From NCBI GenBank assembly GCA_030681645.1, contig JAUXRX010000049.1, positions 434,001 through 498,000 of the forward strand: 64,000 nt of DNA. Direction: 5' to 3'. The notes beneath the pieces are model-generated. The model was not told the origin of the DNA, searched no databases, and was given only the letters and a program-made list of their open reading frames with translations. Of this stretch, positions 45,211 through 52,838 are shown piece by piece; position 1 is the stretch's first letter; each line of letters opens with the position of its first letter. The stretch is from Archangium sp. (GTDB lineage: Bacteria; Myxococcota; Myxococcia; Myxococcales; Myxococcaceae). The position numbers were made by a program, and so were the translations under genes.

Positions 45211-46031
45211 TCGACCGCCGCGTCACCTTCCTCGGCGCTGGCAACATGGCCAACGCGATCATCAAGGGGCTGCTGCGCGCCGGCCTCGCGAAGGACAAGG
45301 TCACGGCCACCGTGCGCCGCGAAGAGAAGAAGGTCGAGCTCGAGGCCGCCCACGGCATCAAGGTCGGCTTCGACAACGTGGCGGCGGCGAAGGAGGCCGA
45401 GGTCATCGTGCTCTCGGTCAAGCCGCAGGCCCTCGACAAGCTCCTCACCCAGATCGCGCCCGCCGTCGATCGCTCGAAGCTGATCGTCTCGGTCGCCGCC
45501 GGCGTGCCCATCGCGGCCATCGAGCGCCGGCTCGGCTCGGGCGCGCGCATCGTGCGCACCATGCCGAACACCCCCTGCCTGGTGGGCCTGGGCGCGACGG
45601 CTCTCTCCGCGGGGGAACACGCCACCCCCGAGGATCTCGCGCTGGCCACCGCGATGTTCGACTCGGTGGGCCTCACCACCGTCGTCGACGAGTACCAGCT
45701 CGACGCGGTCACCGGCCTGTCCGGCAGCGGCCCGGCGTACATCTTCCTCATCATCGAGGCCCTCTCCGACGCCGGGGTGAAGGTCGGCCTCTCGCGCCAC
45801 CAGTCACTCAAGCTGGCCGCGCAGACCGTGCTCGGCAGCGCGAAGCTGTTGATGGAAACCGGCCAGCACCCCGGTCAGCTCAAGGACCAGGTGACCAGCC
45901 CCGGCGGCACCGCCATCGCCGGCCTGCACACGCTCGAAGCGGGCGGCCTGCGCACCACCTTGATCGACGCCGTCGAAGCCGCCACCACCCGCGCCCGCGA
46001 GCTGGGCGAAGCCTTCCTCCACAAGCCTTGA
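45207..46031 (+). CDS. proC: Pyrroline-5-carboxylate reductase
   Basis: 274 residues, GTG start. It makes proline from 1-pyrroline-5-carboxylate with NAD(P)H, the last step of proline synthesis. Visible are the Rossmann glycine motif (VTFLGAGNMANAIIKGLL), the segment RIVRTMPNTPCLVGLGATAL, and the C-terminal dimerisation signature DAVTGLSGSGPAYIFLIIEA plus QVTSPGGTAIAGLHTLE. Normal length. It heads a compact run proC-divIVA-DUF167-zincin that resembles the proC/yggT/yggU/divIVA neighbourhood of many bacteria. Confidence 0.96.
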   Translation: MIDRRVTFLGAGNMANAIIKGLLRAGLAKDKVTATVRREEKKVELEAAHGIKVGFDNVAAAKEAEVIVLSVKPQALDKLLTQIAPAVDRSKLIVSVAAGVPIAAIERRLGSGARIVRTMPNTPCLVGLGATALSAGEHATPEDLALATAMFDSVGLTTVVDEYQLDAVTGLSGSGPAYIFLIIEALSDAGVKVGLSRHQSLKLAAQTVLGSAKLLMETGQHPGQLKDQVTSPGGTAIAGLHTLEAGGLRTTLIDAVEAATTRARELGEAFLHKP

Positions 46032-46047
46032 AGCCAGGAACCGACCC

Positions 46048-46530
46048 ATGAAGATGACGCCGCTCGACATCCGCCAGAAGCGCTTCGAAGTGAACTTCCG
46101 CGGCTACTCGAAGAAGGAGGCCGAGGCGTTCCTCGAGCTCACCGCGGGCGAGTTCGAAGAGGTGGTGCGCGAGAACATCTCGCTCAAGGAAGAGCTCAAG
46201 CGCGTGCAGGCCCGCCTCGAGCAGCACCTCGATCGCGAGAAGGCGCTGCAGGAGACGATGGTCACCGCCCAGCGCATCAGTGAAGACGTGAAGGCCCAGG
46301 CCAAGAAGGAAGCCGAGGTGGTGGTCGCCGACGCCGAGCTCCAGGCCGACAAGATCGTCGCGTCCGCGAACAACCGCCTGGTCGAGCTGGTGAGGGAGCT
46401 CAACGAGCTCAAGCGGCAGAAGGTGCAGTTCGAGTCGCACCTCGAGGCGCTGGTCGACTCGCACAAGAAGCTCCTCGACAGCTGGAAGACGCAGCCGGGT
46501 GGCGAGGTCGCGTTCCTGGTCAAGAAGTGA
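46048..46530 (+). CDS. DivIVA-family protein
   Basis: 160 residues. The conserved N-terminal motif is present: MTPLDIRQKRFEVNFRGYSK, then KEAEAFLELTAGEFEE (the lipid-binding DivIVA segment). A long coiled coil follows (KEELKRVQARLEQHLDREKA; AELQADKIVASANNRLVELV). DivIVA proteins sense negatively curved membrane and organise poles or septa; in Gram-negatives the homologue is typically small, as here. Its stop overlaps the GTG of the DUF167 gene. The neighbourhood with proC and DUF167 supports the call. Confidence 0.9.
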   Translation: MKMTPLDIRQKRFEVNFRGYSKKEAEAFLELTAGEFEEVVRENISLKEELKRVQARLEQHLDREKALQETMVTAQRISEDVKAQAKKEAEVVVADAELQADKIVASANNRLVELVRELNELKRQKVQFESHLEALVDSHKKLLDSWKTQPGGEVAFLVKK

Positions 46531-46820
46531 CCCCGGTCTGGCTCAAGGCCATCGCCGGTGGCTGCGAGCTCGCCGTGCTGGTGCAGCCCCGCGCCTCGCG
46601 CACGAAGGTCGTCGGCGAGCACGACGGGCGCCTCAAGATCGCCCTGGCCGCGCCCCCGGTGGACGGCGAGGCGAACGCCGCGCTGATCGAGTTCCTCAGC
46701 GACGAGCTCGGGGTGCGCAAGGCCGAGATCGAGCTCCTCGATGGCCAGACCTCGCGTCGCAAGCGGCTGGCCGTTCGGGGGGTGGCGCCAGCCGAAGTCA
46801 TGGTGAAGATGGTGCCGTGA
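46527..46820 (+). CDS. DUF167 (YggU-type) protein
   Basis: 97 residues, GTG start overlapping the divIVA stop. Family signature: LAVLVQPRASRTKVVGEHDG, LKIALAAPPVDGEANAALIE and ELLDGQTSRRKRLAVRGV. It is a small alpha/beta fold found across bacteria and eukaryotes with no settled function. Its own stop overlaps the next GTG (GTGA), so divIVA, this gene and the zincin form one unit. Confidence 0.93.
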   Translation: MTPVWLKAIAGGCELAVLVQPRASRTKVVGEHDGRLKIALAAPPVDGEANAALIEFLSDELGVRKAEIELLDGQTSRRKRLAVRGVAPAEVMVKMVP

Positions 46821-47911
46821 CCGTTCTGGCCCCCCTGCTGGCGTTGGCGTTGATGGTCGCGCCCCCGCCCGCGTCCGACGCCCCTCCGCTGCAGATGCCG
46901 TCGTCCGGGCCTGTGACCGCGGGATCGCTCGAGACCAGCGAGCTGCTTACGGCCCGGTTCCGCATCGTGCACACCGCCCGCGCGAAGGGCGCCGCGGCGT
47001 ACCTGGCGCGCGACCTCGAGGCGGTGCGTGACGACATCGCCGCGCTGCTCGGGCGTGACTGGCCGGGCATCACCGAGATCCGGCTCGGCTTTGGACGGGA
47101 AGAGTACGAGGCGCTGGCGCTGCCGGAAGGGCATCCTCCGAGCTGGGCGATCGCCCTCGCCTACCCCGGCCGCAACATCGTGCTGGTCGAGGCGCACTCC
47201 CTCGTCACCGGCGAAGGCCCGCTCACCCTGCGGCACGAGCTGGTGCACGTGGCGCTGGGGCAGTTCGGCAGCGTGTGGCCGCACTGGTTCCAGGAAGGCC
47301 TGGCGCAGGAGCTGACGGGCGAGCGGAAGTGGCACGTGCAGCAGGTGGCCACCCTGACCCGCGCCGTCACGCAGGATCGGGTGTTCTTCTTCGACGATCT
47401 CGTGGCGCACTTCCCGCAGTTCCCCGACGACGTCGAGATCGCCTACGCGCAGAGCGCCGCCTTCGTGGAGTTCCTGCGCGATCGCCACGGCTCGGCGGCG
47501 TTTCAGCGCCTCATCGATCGGGTCTCGAACGGCGACAGCTTCGAGAAGGCGTTCGGGGTGGCCTTCTACCTGCCGCTCTCGATGGAAGAGGACGCGTTCC
47601 GCAAGGAGCTGCCCCGCCGCTATCCCTGGTGGCCGCTGCTGCTCTCGGGCGGCACCCTGGTGTGGATCGGCACGTCGGCGCTGGTGGTGCTCGCGTGGGT
47701 GCGCCGCCGCCGCACGGTCAACGCGCTGCGGGCCGAGCAGCTGCGCGTCGAGACGCTGCACGAGGCGGCGAAGGCCATGCTGGGAATGACGGCGGAGAAC
47801 GACGATCTGTCCTGGGACCCGATGCCCTTCGAGGGGCCGTGGGTGGTGAACGTGGTGCAGTTCGTCGAGGTCGACGAAGAGGTCAAGGCAGCTCGAGCAC
47901 GTGGCACTTGA
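46817..47911 (+). CDS. Membrane-anchored peptidase-MA-like zincin
   Basis: 364 residues from the GTG at 46817. Signal-type hydrophobic N-terminus (VTVLAPLLALALMVAPPPAS). The catalytic segment RHELVHVALGQFGSVWPHWF, then QEGLAQELTG, gives HExxH (near residue 140) and the downstream glutamate of gluzincins. A membrane helix follows near residue 275 (LLLSGGTLVWIGTSALVVLA), then a cytoplasmic tail with RRRR. So the protease domain faces the periplasm. Peptidase_MA-like proteins are poorly characterised. Its 3' end overlaps the convergent methyltransferase gene by 29 bp. Confidence 0.78.
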   Translation: MTVLAPLLALALMVAPPPASDAPPLQMPSSGPVTAGSLETSELLTARFRIVHTARAKGAAAYLARDLEAVRDDIAALLGRDWPGITEIRLGFGREEYEALALPEGHPPSWAIALAYPGRNIVLVEAHSLVTGEGPLTLRHELVHVALGQFGSVWPHWFQEGLAQELTGERKWHVQQVATLTRAVTQDRVFFFDDLVAHFPQFPDDVEIAYAQSAAFVEFLRDRHGSAAFQRLIDRVSNGDSFEKAFGVAFYLPLSMEEDAFRKELPRRYPWWPLLLSGGTLVWIGTSALVVLAWVRRRRTVNALRAEQLRVETLHEAAKAMLGMTAENDDLSWDPMPFEGPWVVNVVQFVEVDEEVKAARARGT

Positions 47912-48833
47912 GCGCTGAGGTCTTGAAGTCGAGCGCGCTGGCGCCGAAGCGGGTCACCTCGCGCGGCTTTCGCTTCCCCAGCCCGCGCTGGAGTTGATCT
48001 TCGAAGGCGCTGACTGACTGCTCGACGTTGCACATGGCGAGCAGCAGTCCCTTTGGCGCCACCACGCGTTCGGCCGCAGCGACGAGCCGGTGGTAGTCGC
48101 GCTCGGCGGTGAAGCGGCTGGTCCTGGTGGTGGCAAAGCCGGGCGGATCGAGGATCACCAGGTCGAAGGTCTCGCCCTTCTTCGCGAACCGTCCGAGCCA
48201 GTCGAAGGTGTCGCCGGAGACGAAGTCGTAGCGGTCGGTGGAGAGCTCGTTGAGCGCGTAGTTCCGTTCGCCCCAGTCGAGGACCTTGCGGGACGCGTCG
48301 AGGTTGACGGCGCGGGTGGCGCCACCGAGCCGTGCGGCGACTCCGAAGCCGCAGGTGTACGCGAAGGTGTTGAGCACGGTGCGTCCGCGCGCGTTCGCTC
48401 TGACCCAGCCACGGGCATCGCGTGAGTCGAGGTAGAGCCCGACAGACAGTCCGTTCCCGGGGCGGATCTCGAAGCGCACACCCAACTCGGTGACGATGAG
48501 CGACTCGACCGGTTTCCCAATCAACGGCAGAGGAGGCGCGAGTTCCTCGGGCGACTCATTGGCGAGCTTCCGCGCCTCACGGGGGCGGCGCTTGACGTAC
48601 ACGGCCTCGATACCCTCCTCCGCAGCCAGTTGCTCTGCAATGGCGAGCTCGTCAGCGGCATCGGTGTAGAGGCTCAGCACGGCGACCGGACCGAAGCGAT
48701 CGACGGTGACCTCGGGGCCATCGAACCATCGGAAGCAGGTTGTCTGGGGAATTGTCTCCCTCTCCCCGAGGGGGAACGGCGAACTCGCGCCTTGAGGGAA
48801 GCGAGGGTCGGGGAGAGGGCAAACCAGCCTCAC
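47883..48833 (-). CDS. RlmI-like class I SAM-dependent methyltransferase, N-terminus altered
   Basis: 316 residues if the GTG at 48833 is used; it overlaps the upstream stop (GTGA). The catalytic part is clear: RTVLNTFAYTCGFGVAARLG (motif I), VNLDASRKVLDWGERNYALN and LVILDPPGFATTRTS (motif IV). It matches the RlmI/RlmK group of 23S rRNA m5C/m7G enzymes. The PUA domain that normally starts the family is missing, and residues ~4-26 are encoded by a dispersed repeat (48756-48820). There is no convincing internal start near residue 30. The gene may be a truncated but active enzyme, or a decaying one. Confidence 0.7.
   Translation of the reverse strand: MRLVCPLPDPRFPQGASSPFPLGERETIPQTTCFRWFDGPEVTVDRFGPVAVLSLYTDAADELAIAEQLAAEEGIEAVYVKRRPREARKLANESPEELAPPLPLIGKPVESLIVTELGVRFEIRPGNGLSVGLYLDSRDARGWVRANARGRTVLNTFAYTCGFGVAARLGGATRAVNLDASRKVLDWGERNYALNELSTDRYDFVSGDTFDWLGRFAKKGETFDLVILDPPGFATTRTSRFTAERDYHRLVAAAERVVAPKGLLLAMCNVEQSVSAFEDQLQRGLGKRKPREVTRFGASALDFKTSALKCHVLELP
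48756..48820 (-). repeat. Dispersed palindromic repeat, copy A
   Basis: The ends CCCTCTCCCCGA and TCGGGGAGAGGG form a perfect 12-bp inverted repeat, with a short insert between. It belongs to the same family as copies at 50197 and 55669. Here it supplies the N-terminal codons of the RlmI-like gene. Confidence 0.8.
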
Positions 48834-50176
48834 GACGGGGCCGCGCCCCCACCCGTGACGCCCGCGCGTTTCCAGGCACTCTCGAGCGCCGCCGCCGACT
48901 CCCGGGCCAGCTCGAGATAGTTCGCGCCGAGCAACTGCCCTTCACGCACCACCACGCGCCCATTCACGATCGTCCACCCGACGGGCATCTGGCTGAGCTG
49001 CATGAGCAGGTGCGGCGTGAAGTTGCCCGTCTCGCGCGCCGGCACGAAGTCGTACACCACGAGATCGCCGAGCGAACCCGGCTCCACGCTGCCGCTGGGA
49101 GCGCCATAGATCATCGTGCAGAGCTCTGCGGGCCCCCCGACCAGGAACGACGCCATCAAGTTGTCGGGATCGAGCATGCGGCCCGCCCGGGCCATGGCCA
49201 TCACGCCGGTGTAGCTGGCGGCCAGCTCTTCCCACAGCGATCCCGTACCGCCGGAGCCGAGGCCGACGAGGTTCTGGTTCACCAGCACGGCCTCCATGCC
49301 GAGCGCCGAGCCACCCTCGACGGTCTGCGCGGCGCGGGGCGTGAACGCCACCAGCGTGCGGCTCTTCGCGAGCCGGGCAGCCTCGGCGCGATCGATGGCG
49401 CGGGCATGCGCCCCGACCGAAGCCCCACCGAGGAGCCCAAACCGTTCGAACCGGGTGACGATGCGCGAGTTGGTCTTCGACCAGGTGATGGCGAGATCGT
49501 CATCGTTCTCGGCGAGGCCGAAGTGAGCGCCAATCGACAGCTCCTCCTTCGCGTGCCCCGCCAGCCTGAGCAGATCGTCGTCCGAGCAGAACGAAGCCCT
49601 GATGCCGATCGCACCGCGAGCCAACGAGTCAGGTTTCCGCGACGCTGCGTAGCGCGCGTTGGCCTCGACCTGCGCGGGCCCTGGAACTTCGGGGACGACG
49701 CTGGTCGACGCGTGCGAGTTGAGCAGGCGGATGCCGAGCCGCTCGGCGACGCGGGCCTGGGCGTTCATCGCGTCCTCGACGCACGAGGGCGCGTGCAGGT
49801 GCTCGACCACCATCGAGACGCCATGGCGGAGGTTCTGCGCGATCGAGAACGCGGTGAGCGCCTCGACCTCACCGACGGTGAGGCCGCGCTCGAGGCGGTG
49901 TTCCTGCTCGAAGCGCTGCTGAAACGGGCGCAGCAGCAGGTCGCCGGCCCACGGGGTGAGCGGACCGCCGACCAGGCGGGTGTGGCAATCGACGAGGCCG
50001 GTCATCACCAGGCGGCCTTCGCACTTCACCTCCCAGTCGCCGGGGAGCACAGGCGTGGCCTCGTCGGGTCCGACGGCGGTGATGAGGCGGCCCTCGACCA
50101 GCACCGACATGCCGGATCGCACGCGGCCGTCCGCGCGGAAGAGGCTGCAGTTCTTGAGGACGAGTCGGCCTTCCAC
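48830..50176 (-). CDS. Amidohydrolase-fold protein (SsnA-like) with degenerate metal site
   Basis: 448 residues from the GTG at 50176 (VEGRLVLKNCSLFRADGRV). The overall fold is that of the amidohydrolase/chlorohydrolase superfamily (TGLVDCHTR; PGSLGDLVVYDFVPAR; VVREGQL), closest in feel to SsnA. However, the HxH metal motif reads H65-T-R67, the later His-Val-Ala-Glu segment reads FGLAEND, the usual HNPRSN reads FTPRAAQ, and the catalytic Asp of LGxDG has become GLGSGG (near residue 305). At least three expected ligands are lost. Inference: a catalytically dead or repurposed homologue. Confidence 0.7.
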   Translation of the reverse strand: MEGRLVLKNCSLFRADGRVRSGMSVLVEGRLITAVGPDEATPVLPGDWEVKCEGRLVMTGLVDCHTRLVGGPLTPWAGDLLLRPFQQRFEQEHRLERGLTVGEVEALTAFSIAQNLRHGVSMVVEHLHAPSCVEDAMNAQARVAERLGIRLLNSHASTSVVPEVPGPAQVEANARYAASRKPDSLARGAIGIRASFCSDDDLLRLAGHAKEELSIGAHFGLAENDDDLAITWSKTNSRIVTRFERFGLLGGASVGAHARAIDRAEAARLAKSRTLVAFTPRAAQTVEGGSALGMEAVLVNQNLVGLGSGGTGSLWEELAASYTGVMAMARAGRMLDPDNLMASFLVGGPAELCTMIYGAPSGSVEPGSLGDLVVYDFVPARETGNFTPHLLMQLSQMPVGWTIVNGRVVVREGQLLGANYLELARESAAALESAWKRAGVTGGGAAPS

Positions 50177-50196
50177 GCGGGGTGGAGCGTAGCAGT

Positions 50197-50239
50197 CTCC
50201 CTCTCCCTGCGAAGCGGGGAGAGGGTCGGGGTGAGGGGC
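50197..50239 (+). repeat. Dispersed palindromic repeat, copy B
   Basis: CTCTCCC-TGCGAAGC-GGGGAGAG stem followed by GGTCGGGGTGAGGGGC. It lies between the amidohydrolase-like gene and the YfhO gene. It is nearly identical, in inverted orientation, to copy C. Confidence 0.85.
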
Positions 50240-50244
50240 GAGTC

Positions 50245-52356
50245 TCAAGCAGCTCTGCGACGAGAAACCCAACCGAGCGCAAGCAGCGCGATCAGGGAAG
50301 CCGCCGCCCCGAGCCGGAACGAAGTGGGCTGATAGCGCCATCGAATCGTGTGGGCCCCCGCGCCAACGCGCACCGCCCGAACGAAGCCCCACGCACGCAG
50401 CGCCTCGGCCGGTCGTCCATCGACCTCGACGTTCCACCCCGGGTACCAGGCATCAGCGAGCACCACGGCTCCCGCCGCGCACGCGTCGACCCGTTGCTCC
50501 ACGGCGGTGGCGCTGAGGTCCTTTGTGATCACCGGCGAATCGCACGGCACGCCGGCCGACGGCTCACCCTGGTCCACCACGACTTCACGCGGCGGCGCCT
50601 CGAGCGCAGCGAACGCCTCTTCATCGCCGCCCACCCGAACGCGCGTGCTGAACAGGCCGCGCGGGAACGCCGGAGGCGTCTTCCAGATCCACACGTCCTC
50701 GAGCGGACTCGGCGTCACCGACGTCGCGCCCGGCGGCGCCGGCGCCCACGTCTCGCGCACGAAGGTGCTGACACCCGCGACGGCGAACGCCCCCTGCCCT
50801 CGCGCGAAGGCTGCCTTCAGCCGCCACGGCTCGCGAAAGCCGTACCCACCGACCGCGTGCAGCCCCTCTTCCACGAAGCGCAGCGCAGAGAGGCGATCGC
50901 GTGACTCGAGCAGCGGATCGCCCTCCCGATCCCACGGGCCACACGCTTCGTGATCGACGTCGTCGAGATCCACCCGAATCGAGAGCCGCCCCGCCCCCGC
51001 CAGCAACGGCGTCAGCCGCGACGCACGCATCAGGTCGGACGCGGGCAGGCGCTCCCAGCGCTCCAGGGGCACGAGCATCAACTCCGCCGCGACCGCGAAC
51101 GCGATCAGCCGCGGGTGCTTTCGCGCGAGGAAGAGCACGACCGCGGCGAGCACGAACCACGGCGCCCCCGAGCGGAAGCCATCCCGCGCCCACCCCCACC
51201 GGGAGCTGAGCGCGATCCCGATCGCCAACCCGAGCATCGCGACCGCCGCCTCCGGCTTGCCACGACGCGAGAGCGCCACCAGCCGTCTCGCCCCGAACCC
51301 GGCGAGCACCGACAGCCCGAACAACATGCCCACCGCGTACTTGGCGGGGTACCTGAACAACCGGAATGGAGGGGCCTTCAGCAGCAACTCCGAGAGCCCG
51401 AAGTGTTTGCCCAGGCACAACACCAGGCACAGCACCGTCAGCGCCAGCACCGGCCGCGCCCGCCGCACCGTCACGCCGAGCAGCGCGAGCAGCACCGCCG
51501 TCGAGCCGAGGAAGAGCGTGAAGATGAAGTGCTGATCGTCAGCGCCCCAGTAGCCGCCCACGCGCGGGAGATCCGCCCCCGGCACGCCCATCGAGAGCAG
51601 CTGCGCCCACGACACCGACCACTCCGTCGCGCCGGTGGTGGGCGCGCCGGCCTTCGTCCACTCGCGCGTGAGCTCGAAGGCCGGCAACGCGACCACGGCG
51701 CTGAGCGCCCCCGCCCAGAGAAACGCGAGCGCGCCCCACCCGAGCGACCGTCGCGAACGCACCAGCACGAAGACCGCGAGCAGCGCCTGCCACAGCCACA
51801 TCTCCGGCGAGCCCGCGTGGAACGCGAACCCCAGCGCGCCCGCGAGCCACGCCGTCGCGCGCAACCCGGGAGCGCGCCGAAGTCCCTCAGCCGCCCACAG
51901 CGTCCACCCCGCCCACGCCGCGCTCGAGGCGAACGACAGGTTCTGCGCGAACTCGGTGAAGAACGGCGACAGCGCGAACGGCGCCGCCGCGACGAACGCA
52001 CCCGCGCGCAGGAGCCCGAAGCGCCGCGCCGCCAGCCACAGCCCCAGGAAGCCCCACGCCGCGTGGAACAGGTGCATCACGTTCGGCCCGAGCACCTGAC
52101 CGAAGAGCGCGCCGGTGATCAGCCGGGGCACGTAGAAGACCTGCGTGTAGAGCAGCGCCGCGAACGGCTGGCCCAGGCGCGCGTTCGGCAGCCACAGCGG
52201 CACGTGACCGTGCGTCCACTGCGACACCAGGAAGTACGTCTCGGGAAAGACGTGCGCCGAGAGATCGCGCCCCGCCTGCACCGAGCCCAGGAAGAGCTCG
52301 CGAAAGACGACCACCAGCACCAGCCCCGCGAGGAGAAATGGCCAGCGCGTCTTCAC
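50245..52356 (-). CDS. YfhO-family multi-pass membrane protein
   Basis: 703 residues, GTG start (MKTRWPFLLAGLVLVVVFRE). About 12 membrane helices occupy residues 1-450, with the YfhO/GT-C-like features GRDLSAHVFPETYFLVSQWT (acidic residues in the first loop) and FRLFRYPAKYAVGM. A beta-rich domain of ~230 residues and a final helix follow; DAWYPGWNVEVDGRP is the hallmark segment of the YfhO C-terminal domain. YfhO proteins are implicated in glycosylation of lipoteichoic acid in Bacillus; the substrate here is unknown. A TAGATC element 6 nt before the start suggests a leaderless transcript separate from the pilin gene. Confidence 0.88.
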   Translation of the reverse strand: MKTRWPFLLAGLVLVVVFRELFLGSVQAGRDLSAHVFPETYFLVSQWTHGHVPLWLPNARLGQPFAALLYTQVFYVPRLITGALFGQVLGPNVMHLFHAAWGFLGLWLAARRFGLLRAGAFVAAAPFALSPFFTEFAQNLSFASSAAWAGWTLWAAEGLRRAPGLRATAWLAGALGFAFHAGSPEMWLWQALLAVFVLVRSRRSLGWGALAFLWAGALSAVVALPAFELTREWTKAGAPTTGATEWSVSWAQLLSMGVPGADLPRVGGYWGADDQHFIFTLFLGSTAVLLALLGVTVRRARPVLALTVLCLVLCLGKHFGLSELLLKAPPFRLFRYPAKYAVGMLFGLSVLAGFGARRLVALSRRGKPEAAVAMLGLAIGIALSSRWGWARDGFRSGAPWFVLAAVVLFLARKHPRLIAFAVAAELMLVPLERWERLPASDLMRASRLTPLLAGAGRLSIRVDLDDVDHEACGPWDREGDPLLESRDRLSALRFVEEGLHAVGGYGFREPWRLKAAFARGQGAFAVAGVSTFVRETWAPAPPGATSVTPSPLEDVWIWKTPPAFPRGLFSTRVRVGGDEEAFAALEAPPREVVVDQGEPSAGVPCDSPVITKDLSATAVEQRVDACAAGAVVLADAWYPGWNVEVDGRPAEALRAWGFVRAVRVGAGAHTIRWRYQPTSFRLGAAASLIALLALGWVSRRRAA

Positions 52357-52362
52357 TGAGGG

Positions 52363-52368
52363 GATCTA
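52363..52368 (-). promoter_or_regulatory. -10 element of a probable leaderless mRNA
   Basis: TAGATC on the minus strand, 6 nt before the GTG at 52356. It lies just downstream of the pilin terminator hairpin. Confidence 0.35.
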
Positions 52369-52384
52369 GACCACAGAAAGACGA

Positions 52385-52416
52385 CTGCCGCCCCTCGCGA
52401 GTGCGGGGAGCGGCAG
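52385..52416 (-). terminator. Terminator hairpin of the Flp pilin gene
   Basis: Stem CTGCCGC/GCGGCAG continued by CCCC/GGGG with one bulge, about 11 bp, followed on the transcript by TCGTCTTTCTG. The T-tract is broken, but the stem is very stable. It separates the highly transcribed-looking pilin gene from yfhO. Confidence 0.65.
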
Positions 52417-52441
52417 TGGAACGACGGGAACTGGGTGAAGC

Positions 52442-52702
52442 TCAGTAACCCGAGTTTTCCTTGGCGAAGTCGGTCAGCTTCTTCTTCTCGAGCTTGCCCT
52501 GCGACTTGCTGGTGCGCTTCTCGACCTGCGTGTCGCCGGCGAGGGCGTCAGCCGACATGCCGAACAGCGCCTTGATGTTGTCGCCGAAGAGGGTGATCAC
52601 GCCGATGGCCGCGATCGCGATGAGCGCAACGATGATGATGTACTCGGTCATGCCCTGACCGCGGGACTTCTTGAGGGCCATCTGCTTGTTGAGCTTCGCC
52701 AT
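52442..52702 (-). CDS. Flp/type IVb pilin-like protein (orphan)
   Basis: 86 residues from the ATG at 52702 with an excellent ribosome-binding site (AAGGAG). After a short basic leader (MAKLNKQMALKKSRG) comes the class III signal and hydrophobic helix QGMTEYIIIVALIAIAAIGV, typical of Flp pilins cleaved by prepilin peptidase after Gly. The C-terminal half is a charged, Lys-rich tail (TQVEKRTSKSQGKLEKKKLT), longer than in classical Flp. No tad/cpa secretion genes are in the window. The gene has its own long leader with hairpins and its own terminator. Possible roles: pilus subunit or secreted pseudopilin. Confidence 0.85.
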   Translation of the reverse strand: MAKLNKQMALKKSRGQGMTEYIIIVALIAIAAIGVITLFGDNIKALFGMSADALAGDTQVEKRTSKSQGKLEKKKLTDFAKENSGY

Positions 52703-52762
52703 GGTGTCGCTCCTTCGTGAGTTGCCCCGGGAGTGGGGCGCGCTTGATGAAATAAGTATCGG

Positions 52763-52807
52763 GGATGGCCTCCATCCTCTCCATACGTCAACGGGAGGAT
52801 GGGGAGG
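52763..52807 (-). promoter_or_regulatory. Two overlapping, mutually exclusive hairpins in the flp leader
   Basis: Hairpin B is a perfect GGATGG-AGG-CCATCC palindrome (52763-52777). Hairpin A (52769-52807) pairs CCTCC..ATCCTC.CC with GG.GAGGATGGAGG, about 13 bp with one bulge. Both need the same GGATGG strand, so only one can form. They lie 60-105 nt before the flp start codon. Confidence 0.45.
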
Positions 52808-52838
52808 TTTTCCCGAATTCATCAACCAGAACAATGAC

